A stretch of DNA of 64,000 nt from Lophium mytilinum (Eukaryota > Ascomycota > Dothideomycetes > Mytilinidiales > Mytilinidiaceae), in NCBI GenBank assembly GCA_010093605.1, contig MU004187.1, positions 67,383 to 131,382 on the forward strand. The letters run 5' to 3'. The translations under genes and the position numbers were made by a program. Shown here piece by piece: positions 21,552-33,753 of the stretch. Below the pieces are notes generated by a model. That model did no database searches. It worked only from the letters and a program-made list of their open reading frames with translations, and was not told the origin of the DNA. The first letter of the stretch is position 1; each line of letters starts with the position of its first letter.

Positions 21552-23542
21552 TCAAAGCAATAAGTTTGCTGTTCGCGAGGCTGAGATATCTGAAGTCGGT
21601 ATGCGAGGTTGAAGCAAGGCCTTGAAGGTGTGCACTAATAACAAGATGTTGATCTGAACCGAGGGATGTGGAATGAGGTAGTGTGAAGAAAGAGGATGAC
21701 CGCAGTCAACAATTCATGGAGGAATGAACAAGGGCCCTCGCAAAGGAGGAGAGGGGTACCGGAGATATAGACGGCGGCCTCAAGTGACAAGGCTGAAGAC
21801 CTCAAGGCAGACTTCCGCCCAGCCGGTCTAGATACAACAGCGCCATCATGCAACCCATCAAGGCCCCGGCCAACAATAAGCGATAAGAAATGGCAGGCTG
21901 AGGTATGGTTCCCATTTTCGAGGCTTGCACTGCGGTGGCTCAAAGAGAGCAAGTAAAGACTAGCGTAGTTCAGCCTTGCGATCAGATGAACGAGATTGGT
22001 AGAAAGTGTTACGGCGACTACCCCGGCGCCAAGTCTAGACTCCAAGGTTGAGTGTTGTTGCAGAACGCATATACGTGGGGGTACTGATTGGATGCATCCT
22101 CAGCCAACGAAGCCTGACCTCGAGCAAGGGTACAGATCTTGGGTTCTTCTTGGCCGTATAGGTGACCTGCTCTACACTATCTTGGCGATGTTTTCGCCAT
22201 TCGAAGTACCGTTATTACCGTTCAACGTAATGCGCGTGACTCGAGAAACGTGGTCGAACTCCTTGCGGTTGTCCTCGGCGACGCTTGCCAAGAGGCCTTT
22301 GTACATCCCCAGCATCATCGTTCCCCAGTTCCAAGGCTGAAAAGGCGCCGAAGACGCAATGGCTGTTGTAATACGAATGCTGCCGCATCGAAGGGGGGCG
22401 CGCTGCTTGATGATATGTCTCCAATTGGTGATGGTATTGAGCTGCGAGTGAAACCCTAAGAGGCGCTGCGCGACGTAGCCTGAGACAGCGAAGTCGGTGC
22501 GATGTGATTGGCTAGTCTTACTCCATGGTTCCTTGCACTTCAACATGTTTCCTTCACATCAAGGCTCAGATCTCTTGGGGTTGAGACTCCTTGGAGACTA
22601 TTGTAAACTTTTAAGCAAATTCGAGCTTTGTGCGAGAACAAGACTCCACCTTAATTCTACTGGTTAGGGTACCAATGAATTTACCTTTTCTCCTCACAAC
22701 GTGATAGTACGATATTGGCCATCATGACTCCTTATGTCTTCCGCCCTTCAACTCTATTGCTCTTTGACGACGTGTTTTTCGATGCTCCTTTCTAGCCTCT
22801 GTACCTTTAACCAGCAAACTCCACCAGAACATGAACCAAATATTTTTCAAGAAGCAAAGGTGATGTCAAGTTTCAAGCATCGCAGATTAGACTGCCTCTT
22901 GAATACTCGGCTGCTTCGCAGCCAGGCTACCCCCTACAGTGGTGTCAGGTGAGCAAAATCGAAGTCAAGCAGTGACAGATCTGTGTGCCCAGACATATGG
23001 CTTAGTCCTGTAAACCACTCTTTCTGACTCTTTAGATTCGCCTAGTATCAGGTCACTACAGCCTATCAGCTCTAAGGAATCTACGACAGCGAGTCTGAAG
23101 AAGATGTCTCCACCAGCGGAGGCTACAGTTACAGATGAGACGTGTGATGATCTCGTGACGTCGAGATTTGACGGTCGAAGCAACGGGCAGTAGATGGCTT
23201 ATGGCTCTCCACGTAGCTTTCGGGAATGGGAGAACGTTACTGCCTACAGAGCTGCTTACAACTTTACTTCACCTGCGAACTCCAAGATTTATCAATCGTA
23301 ATTTCTAGGGTGGTGTGTCCTACCAAAGCCCGTCTTCGGCGAGCGGAAAGCTCAGTCTGTCCAAACCATTTGCAAACCCTTAAGCCATCAGAGCTCTGTG
23401 CCTAGTTTTCTGCCACTGTCCGAGGCGCCCGTGTGATGATCCTGCCACCAAAGCTCCACTGGCGTTCGCCTTTTGACACGCCAAACGCCACGCTCATGCA
23501 ACCCTTCGTAGAACAAGAAACAATCAGAAATCTCGGTCACCT
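21552..23542. other. Intergenic with one repeat copy
   Basis: About 2 kb without a supported gene. Frames of up to 136 codons exist but show no motif or coding bias I could recognise. A dispersed repeat copy is at 22852-23009. Confidence 0.5.
22852..23009 (-). repeat. Dispersed repeat, inverted copy of 49812-49967
   Basis: This stretch matches the reverse complement of 49812-49967 over about 157 bases, roughly 85 percent by eye. Long shared blocks include AGATTAGACTGCCTCTTG, AGCCAGGCTACCCCC, AGCAGTGACAGATCTGT and GACATATGGCTTAGTC. No terminal inverted repeats or coding sequence are evident. It looks like a short non-autonomous element. Confidence 0.75.
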
Positions 23543-24736
23543 TTACACCACGTCTTCCATCTCGTCGTCATCCTCATCGCCTAGATCATCGTCCGACTTG
23601 CTCTCAGGGGGCTTGTCCGCAATGGTGGCCGAGATCGCGTTGGGGTTGAGATCCGAGTTACGCTTCCAGTGGGCGGCATATGTTCCGGACTTGACCAATG
23701 CGGCGATCTCATTCAACGTCTCCTTGAGGTAGGCCTCTGGCTGACGCGTCCGCTTCTTGAGTTCCTTCATCGCCCAGTATTCATACGTGTCGAAAAGCCT
23801 GTGCAGCTGGTCGAGGAGCTCGTTCTTCGGAATACGAGCCGCCTTATTTTCTTGACGAACTTTGCGCTTGCCGCCGACGTCCTGGAGAGCCTGTTAGTAG
23901 CGCGCGAGAGTGTTACACGGGTGGTACGTACAACAAAGTTCATGAAGGCCTTCTGGGTTCTTTCACCGTCGGCGTAACTGTGGGCGGAGAGGTCTGTAAT
24001 GTTCGTCTTTGCGTTGTTGCCTTCGATAGCCTTTTTGGTGCGCTTGGCTAAGAAGTTCTGCGTGTCGGCATTCAGATTCTCTGGTATGCATTCGAGTATC
24101 CGTCGTGGCGTTCCTACGAGACTAGTGTGTTCTGCAAGAATGATTAGAGTGATTTTTGCAAAGTAAGTAGAGACACTGACTTGGTATGGCTTTCCTGAAC
24201 TTGCTCCTGGGCTTCTGCACTCTGTACTGGCCTTGGCCTCCCATGTCTGTGCGCGACCTTCCGAATGCTGCTGGTTTGTAGCCTGGTAGATCCTTCTCTG
24301 TGAATATGTAGGTGTTCACGTCATCGGCGTTCGAGATCGGGGCGACGTTGTATTCGCGAGGGATGTCCTTGAGCTCGTCCTTGACGTCTTTCGGGGCGAC
24401 ATTAAGGTTGAGCGCGCTTGGGTTGAGGAGCATCTTCATCTAAACAAAGCAGGTTAACATGATAGTAACCGAAGGACTAATCGGGTCTCTTCCTACTTCC
24501 TCATTGCCCATGGCATTCTGCTTGATCGCAATTTTGCCAATCTCAATCTCCTCGTCGTCGCCGACATGCTCCCACGCCTGGAGAAGCCAGTCCGGCACTC
24601 GGGTCAACCAGAATTCCTGCAGGCTGCGCTCAGATGGGATGTTCAGCTCGCCGGTATCTTCGTAGATGTCGTCGTCCATGAAGCCAGAGTCGGGGTCTTG
24701 TTTGAGGCCCTCCATCTTCACACCGTTCATAGCCAT
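23543..24736 (-). CDS. TFG2: TFIIF subunit beta (TFG2)
   Basis: Four exons, 24497..24736, 24181..24439, 23932..24131 and 23543..23890, join to 348 aa. The acidic N-terminus leads into FWLTRVPDWLLQAWEH, IGKIAIKQ and MKMLLNP, the dimerisation barrel with TFIIF-alpha. YIFTEKDLPGYKPAA and IPKHTSLVGTPRRILECIPE follow. The C-terminal winged helix is AARIPKNELLDQLHRLFDTY, YWAMKELKKRTRQPEAYLKE and LNEIAALVKSGTYAAHWKRN, followed by an acidic tail (GDEDDDEMEDVV). TFIIF escorts RNA polymerase II into the preinitiation complex. The fourth acceptor could also lie nine bases downstream, which would drop three residues. The gene shares a 346-bp divergent promoter with CWC24. Confidence 0.93.
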
Positions 24737-25082
24737 GGTGAAGAGGAGCTGTAGGCGCAGCTACGAGCGCACGCGGCAGGGGCAAAGATGGGATCGCCAG
24801 GTGATGGAGGTGTCAGAGAGAACGCTTCGCGGTGTAGAATGGTAGAATGGTGTAGAGAGCGGCAGGTGGAGGTTGGAGACAAGGTGAAGAGCGCGGACGT
24901 GAGGCGTCAACATCAAAGCCGAGCCGCAAGCGCAGATCCGGGGACCTGGAACGCTAGCACCGACTAGGTAAGGCGCACCACTCGCCTTGATTTCTCAGCC
25001 CTATGGAACTTCTTCGACCTCCGGCCCAAGTCCTTCACCTTTCTCTCAACACTCCACCGACTCGACTCCACCCACCTCAGAA

Positions 25083-26006
25083 ATGGACGGCCCAGTTGCA
25101 GTCTTCAAAAAGCGAGGTCCCAAGGGCACTATCCGAAAAGCACCCCCTCCTCCATCTTCAGACTCGGATTCCTCCTCTGGCTCCGATGTTGAAGGCGACG
25201 ATGGGCGCATGGTGAAGCGGCGAAAAACCACTGGCATCCTCAAATCATCTACGGCAGACCAGAAAACCAAGGCTGGCTTTGAAGGAGCTACGAAGTTCGA
25301 CGCCGACCGCTCTACGACTATTCAAGACAGCAACGACGCCACCAAACAGTCCAACTGGTACGACGAGAAGGCCAACGACGCCTTGAGCTCAAAGAACCTG
25401 CTTGGCACCACGAGAAAGAAGCCGGAAACCTCTTTCATCCAGAAGAATGCCGATGCGCCGAATCGGCAGGTAGGACCCATGAAAGCTCCTACGAATATCC
25501 GAACGATCACGGTCACCGACTATGCGCCCGATGTGTGCAAGGACTACAAGCAGACGGGATTCTGTGGTTTCGGCGACAACTGCAAGTTCTTGCACGCGCG
25601 CGAAGACTATGCTCAGGGCTGGAAGATAGACCGGGACTGGGAGGCCTCAAACAAGGGCAAAAAACAGTCAGGCACCGTCGTTGCGTCACGGACGGTGAAA
25701 CTGGGTAGCGATGATGAGGACGAGGCCGATAGTGCTATACTGGAGAAGATACCGTTTGCGTGCATCATATGCAAGGACTCGTACAAGAACCCAGTCACTA
25801 CGAAATGCGGTCACTACTTTTGCCAGAAGTGCGCGTTCACGAGATATCGAAAGGATCCGTCGTGTGCGGCATGTGGAGCGAGCACGAGTGGGATATTCAA
25901 CACGGCGCAAACTCTGCACAAGCTATTGGACAGAAAAAAGAAGCGGGAGGATAAGCGGAAGGCTAAGGAAGCTAAAGAGAACGGCGAGGATGAAAAGGAT
26001 GATTGA
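25083..26006 (+). CDS. CWC24: Pre-mRNA splicing factor CWC24 (RNF113 family)
   Basis: A single exon encodes 307 aa from the ATG at 25083 (MDGPVAVFKKRGPKG), which matches the family's usual N-terminal phrase. An in-frame ATG at 24987 would add 32 poorly conserved residues. After an acidic Ser-rich region come the spliceosome-binding middle (ATKFDADRSTTIQDSNDATK), a C-x8-C-x5-C-x3-H zinc finger at about 25535-25595 (CKDYKQTGFCGFGDNCKFLH), the linker WKIDRDWE, and a C3HC4 RING at about 25761-25870 (FACIICKDSYKNP, CGHYFCQKC, CAACGAS). CWC24 joins the spliceosome before the first catalytic step and contacts the 5' splice site. The tail is lysine-rich. Confidence 0.95.
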   Translation: MDGPVAVFKKRGPKGTIRKAPPPPSSDSDSSSGSDVEGDDGRMVKRRKTTGILKSSTADQKTKAGFEGATKFDADRSTTIQDSNDATKQSNWYDEKANDALSSKNLLGTTRKKPETSFIQKNADAPNRQVGPMKAPTNIRTITVTDYAPDVCKDYKQTGFCGFGDNCKFLHAREDYAQGWKIDRDWEASNKGKKQSGTVVASRTVKLGSDDEDEADSAILEKIPFACIICKDSYKNPVTTKCGHYFCQKCAFTRYRKDPSCAACGASTSGIFNTAQTLHKLLDRKKKREDKRKAKEAKENGEDEKDD

Positions 26007-27789
26007 AGAACATGGACTGTTAAGGGTATCAGTTTGGCCCTCCTTGCTGCCCTGAACAAAGTTTCGCCATCGCTCTGTGCTGCGCTCTCTCTCACGGCAC
26101 ATTCAAGGCCTTTGACTAGACCTGGTTCTATGGATCAGCACAAGCTCGCTCGCACTAGCTATCCAGCGCCCGAAATCTGGAGGCCAACCTCCTTCAATAC
26201 TGCACACTCTCAACCCGATTCAAGGCATTTGATGTAGCCGAAAACTTGTTTCAGGCGTGTACCCAGTCCTGCAATGACAAGCAGGAGAACCATAAGCTTC
26301 TATTCTAGGATGCCATCCACTAGATAATGAGAGCATCATACCGAGGGTCACCCGAAACTGGCACGCGAGGCACGAAACAGGTGGCACACTAAGCATGCTG
26401 TCTGCCGCTGTTTTGTGGTACTTGAATGCATTTTTATAGATGCGAATGAAACCATTACCTTAGCTTTAGCCCATCTGGGAACTCGTTGAGCACCCCAAGC
26501 AGTGGCAGACAGGTGTATACACGACTGCAAGGGAGGAAGATAGGCAAGGCAACCGAGCAGGTGTCGCCTTTCATGTCAGACAGCGCAACTTCATAATTTA
26601 GAACGCTCAAAAGTCACTGGTATCCAAAGGAGTTCATCACTTTATGCATATGTATCCCTTGGCCCGTTGTGGCGAAATGCTCGGACTTCTGTTGAACCCA
26701 ATGTTCAAAGGGACACTCTGACACCGTTTGAGGTAGCCCACAAAGCTTTCGGTCTTGTCACAACTGATCTTTTCCGATCTCTTATAATGTACTGCAGGAC
26801 CCCAGGCGGTGTTAGGCTAGTGCACGAAAGTAGTATACACGGTTTCAACGTAACAACATCATGCCTCTTTAGGGCTGTCCCGCTATCATACATCAGTGCC
26901 ATCGCCTCTCAGAGCTCGCATGTTACCAATGAAACCTAGGTTGCAGCCGACAGTATTGCCCATAACTGATAACCACCAGGCATGCTCCACTTCCCCTTGA
27001 TAGACAGAATCTATTCATAACGTCTCTGCGTGTGATAGTGATCGAGACGGGGCAGACGAGCGCGGTAGTTTTCCGGGCGGTGGTTCCAGTGGAGGCGCGT
27101 GCACCAGAGTGCGATGGTCCTTTCGATTCGGCGGCTCAACCCAGAATCAGCTCGTAGAGTATGATCAGCGTATTTATGACGATCAGAGGTACTGCATGGA
27201 GTCAGAAAAGCACATGTACATCAAAATCTGTGACAACTCACTCCTCATCAACGTCCGTACCGAGGACACCAGGTTCACCATCTTTGCCTTTACGCTATTC
27301 TCCTGCATGCCACCGAAGCCGGGGTCTGAGCCAGACGTCCATCCAACTGTGAGGGCTGATCAGTATCAGAACCGAGTGCATTGTTTCCAGGAGGTCATAC
27401 TGCGTGCTAAGAAGCGGTCTTCTGAGAGAACAGCGATCGCATTGACGAGGAGGACAGATACTGTGGACTGTTAACAACAGCTTTTTGCAACATGAACGCG
27501 GTAAATTCACCATAGAACAAGCCGCCCAGGCCAAAGAAAAAGGCCATGGCGCCTATGGGAGTAAGGGCGTTGACAGCGCGACGTCCTGTTCCAAGGCGCA
27601 GGGCAGAACGGGGAAATGTGTATTCGAATCGTGGCCTGTCGTCAGGTTGCTGGCTGATGGATATGGGGCGGAGGTCAAAGATCTGCGCTAGCGGAGATAC
27701 GATTTGCCGAAGATGGTCTGAGCGTCCCACCATCATTTCGAAAACCTCACATACGCCGCCCGCCGCACCATCAACGACAACCCGCAACC
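26007..27789. other. Intergenic, no supported gene
   Basis: About 1.8 kb. A minus-strand open frame from 27736 carries one hydrophobic stretch (IGAMAFFFGLGGLFYGEF), but no splice or family support. The last 300 bases are the RPS11 promoter. Confidence 0.45.
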
Positions 27790-28555
27790 ATGGCGACCGA
27801 ACTCACCGTCCAGAGCGAGCGCGCTTTCCAGAAGCAGCCGCACATCTTCCTCAACACTAAGAACAAAAAGAAGAACAACCGCGTTGGAAAGGGTGGCCGA
27901 CGATGGTACAAGGACGTTGGACTGGGCTTCAGGACCCCCAAGACCGCCATTGAGGGATCGTACATCGGTATGCATCCCCATTGCCCTGTTTGAAATTGCG
28001 CTGCGATCCTGGATACCACATTTGAGCTGGGAGATATGCGATTTGGAAGAGCTGCATACAACTAGACACGACTTAGAGACTTTCGACATCAGATTCTAAC
28101 GTATCCTCCAGACAAGAAGTGCCCGTTCACCGGGCTTGTTTCTATCCGCGGCCGTATCCTCACTGGAACCGTCGTCTCCACCAAGATGCACCGTACCCTC
28201 GTCATCCGCCGGGAATACCTCCATTTCATCCCCAAATATGCCCGTTACGAGAAGAGGCATAAGAACCTCGCTGCACACGTGTCGCCAGCTTTCCGTGTTG
28301 TGCCCGGTGATCAGGTTACCGTTGGCCAGGTATGCATGAATCTATTTTACGATCAAGAATGGCACTTGCTAACATTTCATAGTGCCGACCCCTCAGCAAG
28401 ACCGTACGTTTATCTCGTCCGCAGCAAAATCTACGCAGGCGGGCAATCCGATCAACCACAAGATTACTGACATTCTCCCCTAGGTCCGCTTCAATGTTCT
28501 CCGAGTGCTACCCCGAACTGGCAAGAACGAGGTCAAGCAGTTCAGCAAGTTTTGA
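27790..28555 (+). CDS. RPS11: 40S ribosomal protein S11 (uS17)
   Basis: Four exons, 27790..27967, 28112..28329, 28383..28403 and 28484..28555, give 162 aa. The sequence starts [20 protein letters not shown] and runs through [40 protein letters not shown] and TMHRT-type RNA-binding residues ([20 protein letters not shown]). It ends [21 protein letters not shown]. The third exon is only 21 bases and encodes CRPLSKT, which is required for the conserved C-R-P-L-S-K-T phrase. uS17 binds 18S rRNA helices in the body of the small subunit. Introns of 144, 53 and 80 nt have canonical ends. A CT-rich leader precedes the start. Confidence 0.96.
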
Positions 28556-29080
28556 GCTGGTTCTTTTGGTGTTGAAAGGGCAGGGATCTGGAGGGTTCGA
28601 CAGCGACAAAAGGGATCATGTTGAATTACGGGCATCGGGTCACTAGGCGGTTGCTGGGTATATGCGAGCACCGTCCGGGACTATCTCATTTGGCAGCGAT
28701 TTCACCTTCCTGCCTATAGCAGTTAGAGAAATGATAACGAAGTCAGCTTGCTGCTAAATTTTCTACCGGGTATTGCTCGTAACTCGGGCCTATAAGCTTG
28801 ATTCCACTAGGTCATGCGAGGACATCGGGTTGACTACCTATTGGATGGGTTCTCCAAATGCAAGAGCGAAACGGCCAGATGTAAACGATGTGATGACAGT
28901 AACTGAGTGAGCCCTGTACGAAGTATATGACGTGAATGTAATCCTGTACTGTTTTTGCAGCAACGTTTTTGGCCAATCTGGAGCGGCCAGACCTCAAAAA
29001 AGTTCCGCCGAGAAAATCGCCCACCGAAAACCCCACCACCAACGTAACTTTTCCTCGACACACAGATCACAACCCTCACA
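28556..29080. other. Intergenic between RPS11 and ENP1
   Basis: No coding sequence is seen. The last 100 bases are CA-rich and form the ENP1 leader (ending CTCACAATGCC). Confidence 0.45.
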
Positions 29081-30605
29081 ATGCCTAAAGCACCCAAATC
29101 CCCCGGCGGACGCGACTCACAGCGACACAACCCTCTCACCGAAGACTACCTCTCCTCACAACCACTGAAGCAAAAGTCAGGCAAGAGGAAGAAGAATGCC
29201 AAAGACGATGAATCGGAGCGCTTCGTAGACTCCAAGTCCTCGAGAAAAATTCTGAGAATAGGGCAAGATCTCGTAGATGAGGATGAGCAGGAGCAAAATG
29301 CGCGAAAGGTGCCAGCCGCGAATCCGGCGTTCGCTTTCGACACTCGGTTTGACGGAGAGGAGGAGGTAGAGGAAGAGGTCGGCGAGTACGACGATGATGA
29401 GGCATGGGGCGATGAGGAAGAGGAGGTCGAGGAGGTCGAGATTGACCCTAGCGATCTGGAAACCTTCAACCGCTTTATACCCACAGACGACAATCCAATT
29501 GTGTGGCCAGGACAGGAGGCGGAGCAGAGTTCAGGACCAGGAACAAATCTCGCGGACCTGATACTACAGAAAATAGCAGATGCTGAGGCAGGACGAGGGG
29601 AGGAGCGAGAGATAATGGGAGGTGGGGATCCAGACGATGCGATCGAGCTTCCGGCGAAGGTGGTTGAGGTGTACTCAAAGTATGTTTTCACACGCCTAAC
29701 TTTTCACGAACATAGCTAACAACCTTCTTTTCAGAATCGGCATGATGCTCGCACGCTTCAAATCAGGCAAACTCCCCAAACCGTTCAAGATCCTCCCGAC
29801 CCTCCCCGCCTGGGAAACACTCATCTCCATCACCCGACCCGAAGAATGGACACCCAACGCCGTCTACGCCGCTACCCGCGTCTTTGTCTCCTCGAAACCT
29901 CACATCGCGCAGGAATTCCTTACCATGATCCTCCTCCCCGCCGTCCAGGATGACATTCGCGAGACCCACAAGCTAAATGTGCATCTCTTCAATGCGCTGA
30001 AGAAGGCGCTATACAAGCCTTCCGCGTTCTTCAAGGGCGTCATCTTCCCGCTTCTCAAAGACGGCATGTGCACGCAGCGCGAGGCGCAGATCATCTCCTC
30101 TGTGTTGACGAGAGTGAGCGTGCCTGTGCTACACTCCGCGGCGGCGCTGCACCGTCTGTGCGAGATGGCGGCTGAGCAGATGAGTTCGGATCCTGATTCC
30201 GCGGGGCCGGTGAATATGTTCATTCGGGCACTACTGGAGAAGAAGTATGCGCTTCCTTATAAGGTTGTTGATGCGCTCGTCTTCCACTTCTTGCGATTCC
30301 GGGCTGCGACGGGCGGGAATGCGAACGGTGATGCTATGGCGATTGATTCGGAGGAGGCGATTGGAGGCGTGGCGAAGTTGCCTGTCATCTGGCACCAATG
30401 TCTGCTGGCATTTGCGCAACGATATAGGAACGATATCACCGAGGATCAGAGGGAGGCGTTGTTGGATCTGCTGCTAACGAGGGGTCATTACAAAATTGGG
30501 CCCGAGGTGAGGAGAGAGTTATTGGCGGGGAGGGGAAGGGGTGTCATGATCGAGCCTGAGGTAGGAATGGGTGGGGATGACACTATGATGGCTGTGGACG
30601 CTTAG
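29081..30605 (+). CDS. ENP1: Bystin / ENP1, 40S assembly factor
   Basis: Two exons, 29081..29679 and 29735..30605, with a 55-nt intron, give 489 aa. The N-terminus is basic (HNPLTEDYLSSQPLKQKSGK), then strongly acidic. ETFNRFIPTDDNPIVWPG leads into VVEVYSKIGMMLARFKSGKL and PKPFKILPTLPAWETLISIT, hallmarks of the bystin domain. LNVHLFNALKKALYKPSAFF and FKGVIFPLLKDGMCTQREAQ follow, with VIWHQCLLAFAQRYRNDIT near the C-terminus. ENP1 binds pre-40S particles in the nucleolus and is needed for 18S rRNA maturation and export. Its neighbours RPS11 and SSF1 serve the same process. Confidence 0.96.
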
Positions 30606-31006
30606 GAAGCTATCTTGATGAGTTCATGGCTTGAATTCAGTATAGAGAAACGGCGTCCAGGAAGTTCATATGAGGGGCCCAGGCCTGGAGTTATGTTTCT
30701 GATACCAAAAAGTCGAACGAACGAATAACTAATGCTGTCTGAAAGTCTTTGATTTTTCGTCTGACGGAACATGTCAGTTTCCCAGAGACTTTTGATTCTC
30801 TTCTTAAGATACAGCCTGTGTGCTCTTCCTCGTAAGAATAAGGAACTGTGTTGCGTTTCGAAATGCTTGAAGAGCATGACTCGTGATCCGAGCGTTTCAT
30901 TGGCTCCCCGCATCCTACATGACGAAACGCGGAAGCGAAAAAAGTTCCTCGAAAACCTCAAAGTTCACCACCACCGTTCAGCAACATCACGATCACAACC
31001 ACAACT
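30606..31006. other. Intergenic between ENP1 and SSF1
   Basis: About 400 bases with no gene. The final part (GAAAAAAGTTCCTCGAAAACC and a CAACCACAACTATGG start) is similar in style to the ENP1 leader. Confidence 0.4.
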
Positions 31007-32449
31007 ATGGCGAAACGACGAGTAAAAAAGCGCACACAACCCGCGCCTAGCGACAATGGAGCTGTAGATCGCTCGCCGAAGAGCATGGTCATTCGCATAG
31101 GAGCTGGAGAGGTTGGCAGTAGTGTGTCGCAACTCGTGAAGGATGTTAGGCATCTCATGGAGCCTGGGACGGCTGCTCGGCTAAAGGTACGCTTCAAGTA
31201 CCCCTTAATTCTACTTTGATCTCTTCTCTTCTTATTACACTCGATTGAAAGAACTGCGCTTAATGCTGACAATTATATTCAGGAACGCCGCGCGAACAAA
31301 CTCCGCGATTACACCACCATGGCCGGCCCCCTAGGCGTTACCCACCTCCTCCTCTTCTCGCGCTCCGACACTGGAAACACAAATCTGCGTCTCGCCCGCA
31401 CCCCCCGCGGCCCCACCCTCCATTTCCGTGTCGAGCAATACGCTCTCTGCAAAGATGTACTGAAAGCGCAACGGCGGCCACACAGCGGCGGCTTCGAGTT
31501 CCAAACCGCTCCTCTCCTCGTCATGAACAACTTCATCACACCCGAAGCCGCCGTAGCAGCCGTGGAAAAGAACGGCGTTGAGGGAGAGACGAAGCAAGGG
31601 CCCCCACCCAAGCACCTAGAAAAACTCGTCACAGAAATGTTCCAGGGACTTTTCCCGCCTATCTCGCCCCAGACTACACCCTTGACTTCAATACGGAGAG
31701 TACTACTTATGAATCGCGAACCGCTTACCAAAGAGGAGAATGGTACATATACCATCAATCTCCGCCACTACGCCATCACGACCAAGGTCATGGGCCTACC
31801 TAAGAGCATCCGCCGGCTCAACGCAGCAGAAAAGCTAAAAGGCAGCAACAAGAAACGCTCTGCGCTCCCTAATCTAGGGAAACTAGATGATGTAGCGGAC
31901 TACCTCCTTGACCCCGACGCAGGTGGTTACACCTCCGCCTCCGAGACCGAGATCGAGAGCGATGCTGAAGTCGAAGTCCTCGCCACCTCCGCGCGCAAGA
32001 TTCTATCCAAGCGCGACCGTGCCGCCGCGCCCGAGCGGCCCGATGGCCACAAATCCGGATCCCGTGGTGGGAAGGGCAAAGTCGAGAAGCGGGCTGTGAA
32101 GCTGGTTGAGCTGGGCCCGCGGATGAAGCTAAGGCTGACGAAAGTAGAGGAGGAGATCTGTGGCGGGAAGGTGCTGTGGCATGAGTATGTCAATAAGTCA
32201 GCTGCAGAGGTGAAGAAGATGAATGCGACCTGGGAGAAGCGCAAGAGGGAGAAGGAAGAGAGAAGGAGGGTGCAGAAAGAGAATATTGAGAAGAAGAGAA
32301 AGGAAAAAGGTGGGAAGAAAGGGGAGGAGGGAGAAGATGAGGATGATGAAGACGAGGAGGACTATGATATGGATGATGATGTCTGGGATGAGGACGCGGA
32401 AGGCGATGGGGACGAGGAAATGGAGGATGGGGATGGGGCTGGTGGTTGA
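31007..32449 (+). CDS. SSF1: SSF1 / Peter Pan, Brix-domain 60S factor
   Basis: Two exons, 31007..31186 and 31283..32449, with a 96-nt intron, give 448 aa. The Brix domain starts SMVIRIGAGEVGSSVSQLVK and DVRHLMEPGTAARLKERRAN. It continues with DYTTMAGPLGVTHLLLFSRS, LRLARTPRGPTLHFRVEQY and APLLVMNNFI, then TSIRRVLLMNREP and INLRHYAITTKVMGLPKSIR. A late motif RMKLRLTKVEEEICGGKVLW is typical of Ssf1/Ppan. The C-terminus is a basic coiled region (KRKREKEERRRVQKENIEKK) followed by an acidic tail. The protein acts in the nucleolus with Rrp14/Rrp15 in early pre-60S assembly. Confidence 0.96.
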
Positions 32450-32806
32450 AAGCTCAGCGTGGTCGGCTGCGAGGGGCGGCGTAATGCAAATAGGTTAAGG
32501 CATGTTTTATGATACCATTCTGGAGTCTTAGATTGACAGTCTTTCTCAGTGACGAAGGTTACCCTTTGAACATAGGGCGGTTTCGTCCTAGTACATGTTA
32601 TGCAACCCAGGTGCACCTTCATGATTGCAGCCTCAGGTTAGCAGGGCTGATGTATACTTTTAAGAAGGCAGTCGCAATAGGGAGACACCCCTGGACCTAT
32701 CATAGAATTGAAACCTATAATGGTATAATCTTGAGCGTGATTTGCAATATGTAAATGTGAAGCACAACATCCAATGCCAAGTGCCTGAGGCTTAACAGCG
32801 CCCCCT
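32450..32806. other. Short convergent gap
   Basis: About 360 bases between the SSF1 stop and the stop of the minus-strand F-box-like gene. It contains only 3' flanks. Confidence 0.4.
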
Positions 32807-33753
32807 TCAACTCAACCCATCCCTCTCGCGCTCCGCCACAATAGAATCGTGCATTTCATGATTCCGAAATCCTGCATGGAATCCCGCCTCCCACTCCTTT
32901 TCAGTGGTGCGGTTCCACCGCCGCGCACTCTTTTCATCCCCAGCATCTGTTACATACCTCCACCTCCCCCGTATGACCTTCATCCCCGTCGCCTTCTCGA
33001 TCTTCGTCCTCCGCCTCTTCCTCTTCTTCTGGTCCTCCAGTCCATCCTCTCCATGTATCAGCTTCGCCCGAACTTCAACATCTTCCTTCATGAACATAGT
33101 AGTCTCAACACCTACACAGTCATAGACTGCGACGCGCAGCCGCGGAAAGCAGGCAGTCGGGAAGAGGGGGTTGGGCGTGAAGAGGTCGAGCTTAGTGAGA
33201 TTGAAGGTCTGGAGGGCGACGGTCATAGTCTATCCCATACTCATCAGTCATGTCCATACACAAGGCGGTACTGCCACATCGCATGTAGTGTTAGACTCAC
33301 GATCTTGTCCGGCCACTCCCTCCGATCACAGCTCTGACAACAATGAAACGCATCATTCATCAGCGCCCGCCTGCTCGACGCCTTCCCGCAGAACGCGCAG
33401 TTCCTCATCACCCATTTGACCCACGCGCAGCGATAGGTACGGAGCGTCTTAGATTTTATAGACGCGTCGGTGCTCACAGGGATGTACTTCCTGCTGTAGC
33501 TCGCGAGGGCTTTGAATTTCGTGATGCTCTGGTGGGAGAGGAGAAGGTGCTTTGTGAGAGACTCCACGACATCTCTTAGGTGGCGGCACGTGGCGGCGAC
33601 GTTGTAGAGGGGGCAGGATATGTGGGGTCTGGGGATACCGTGGTAGAAGGAAGTGTTGATCTGTGCGAATTCTTCGGTTTCGCGGCAGCCTATTGAGTAG
33701 GAGAGGATGTGGTGGAGGAGCTCAATTGGAAGGGCGGCGAGAGTTTCGGCCAT
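32807..33753 (-). CDS. F-box-like protein
   Basis: Two exons, 33301..33753 and 32807..33229, with a 71-nt intron (GTGAGT donor), give 291 aa. The N-terminus MAETLAALPIELLHHILSYS is an F-box-like helix pair (L-P-x-E-L-L-x-x-I-L). YNVAATCRHLRDVVESL and a CxxC-type cluster follow (NCAFCGKASSRRA, FHCCQSCDRREWPDKI). The splice restores the phrase WPDKI-TMTVALQTFNLTKLD, then FTPNPLFP. A basic stretch (DQKKRKRRRTKIEKA) precedes the acidic end. The Cys-rich plus WPDKI layout is common in fungal F-box proteins that read substrates for SCF ubiquitin ligases. The substrate is unknown. Confidence 0.85.

Noticed and set aside
22172-22546. 124-codon minus-strand frame
   Set aside because: No recognisable domain, and the opposite strand is equally open, as expected in GC-balanced noncoding DNA.
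27407-27787. Minus-strand frame with a hydrophobic segment upstream of RPS11
   Set aside because: It begins with TTG, its first ATG is at 27736, there is no family match or credible splice, and it overlaps the RPS11 promoter.
32223-32498. Basic/Met-rich frame inside SSF1
   Set aside because: Shadow of the acidic SSF1 tail in another frame.
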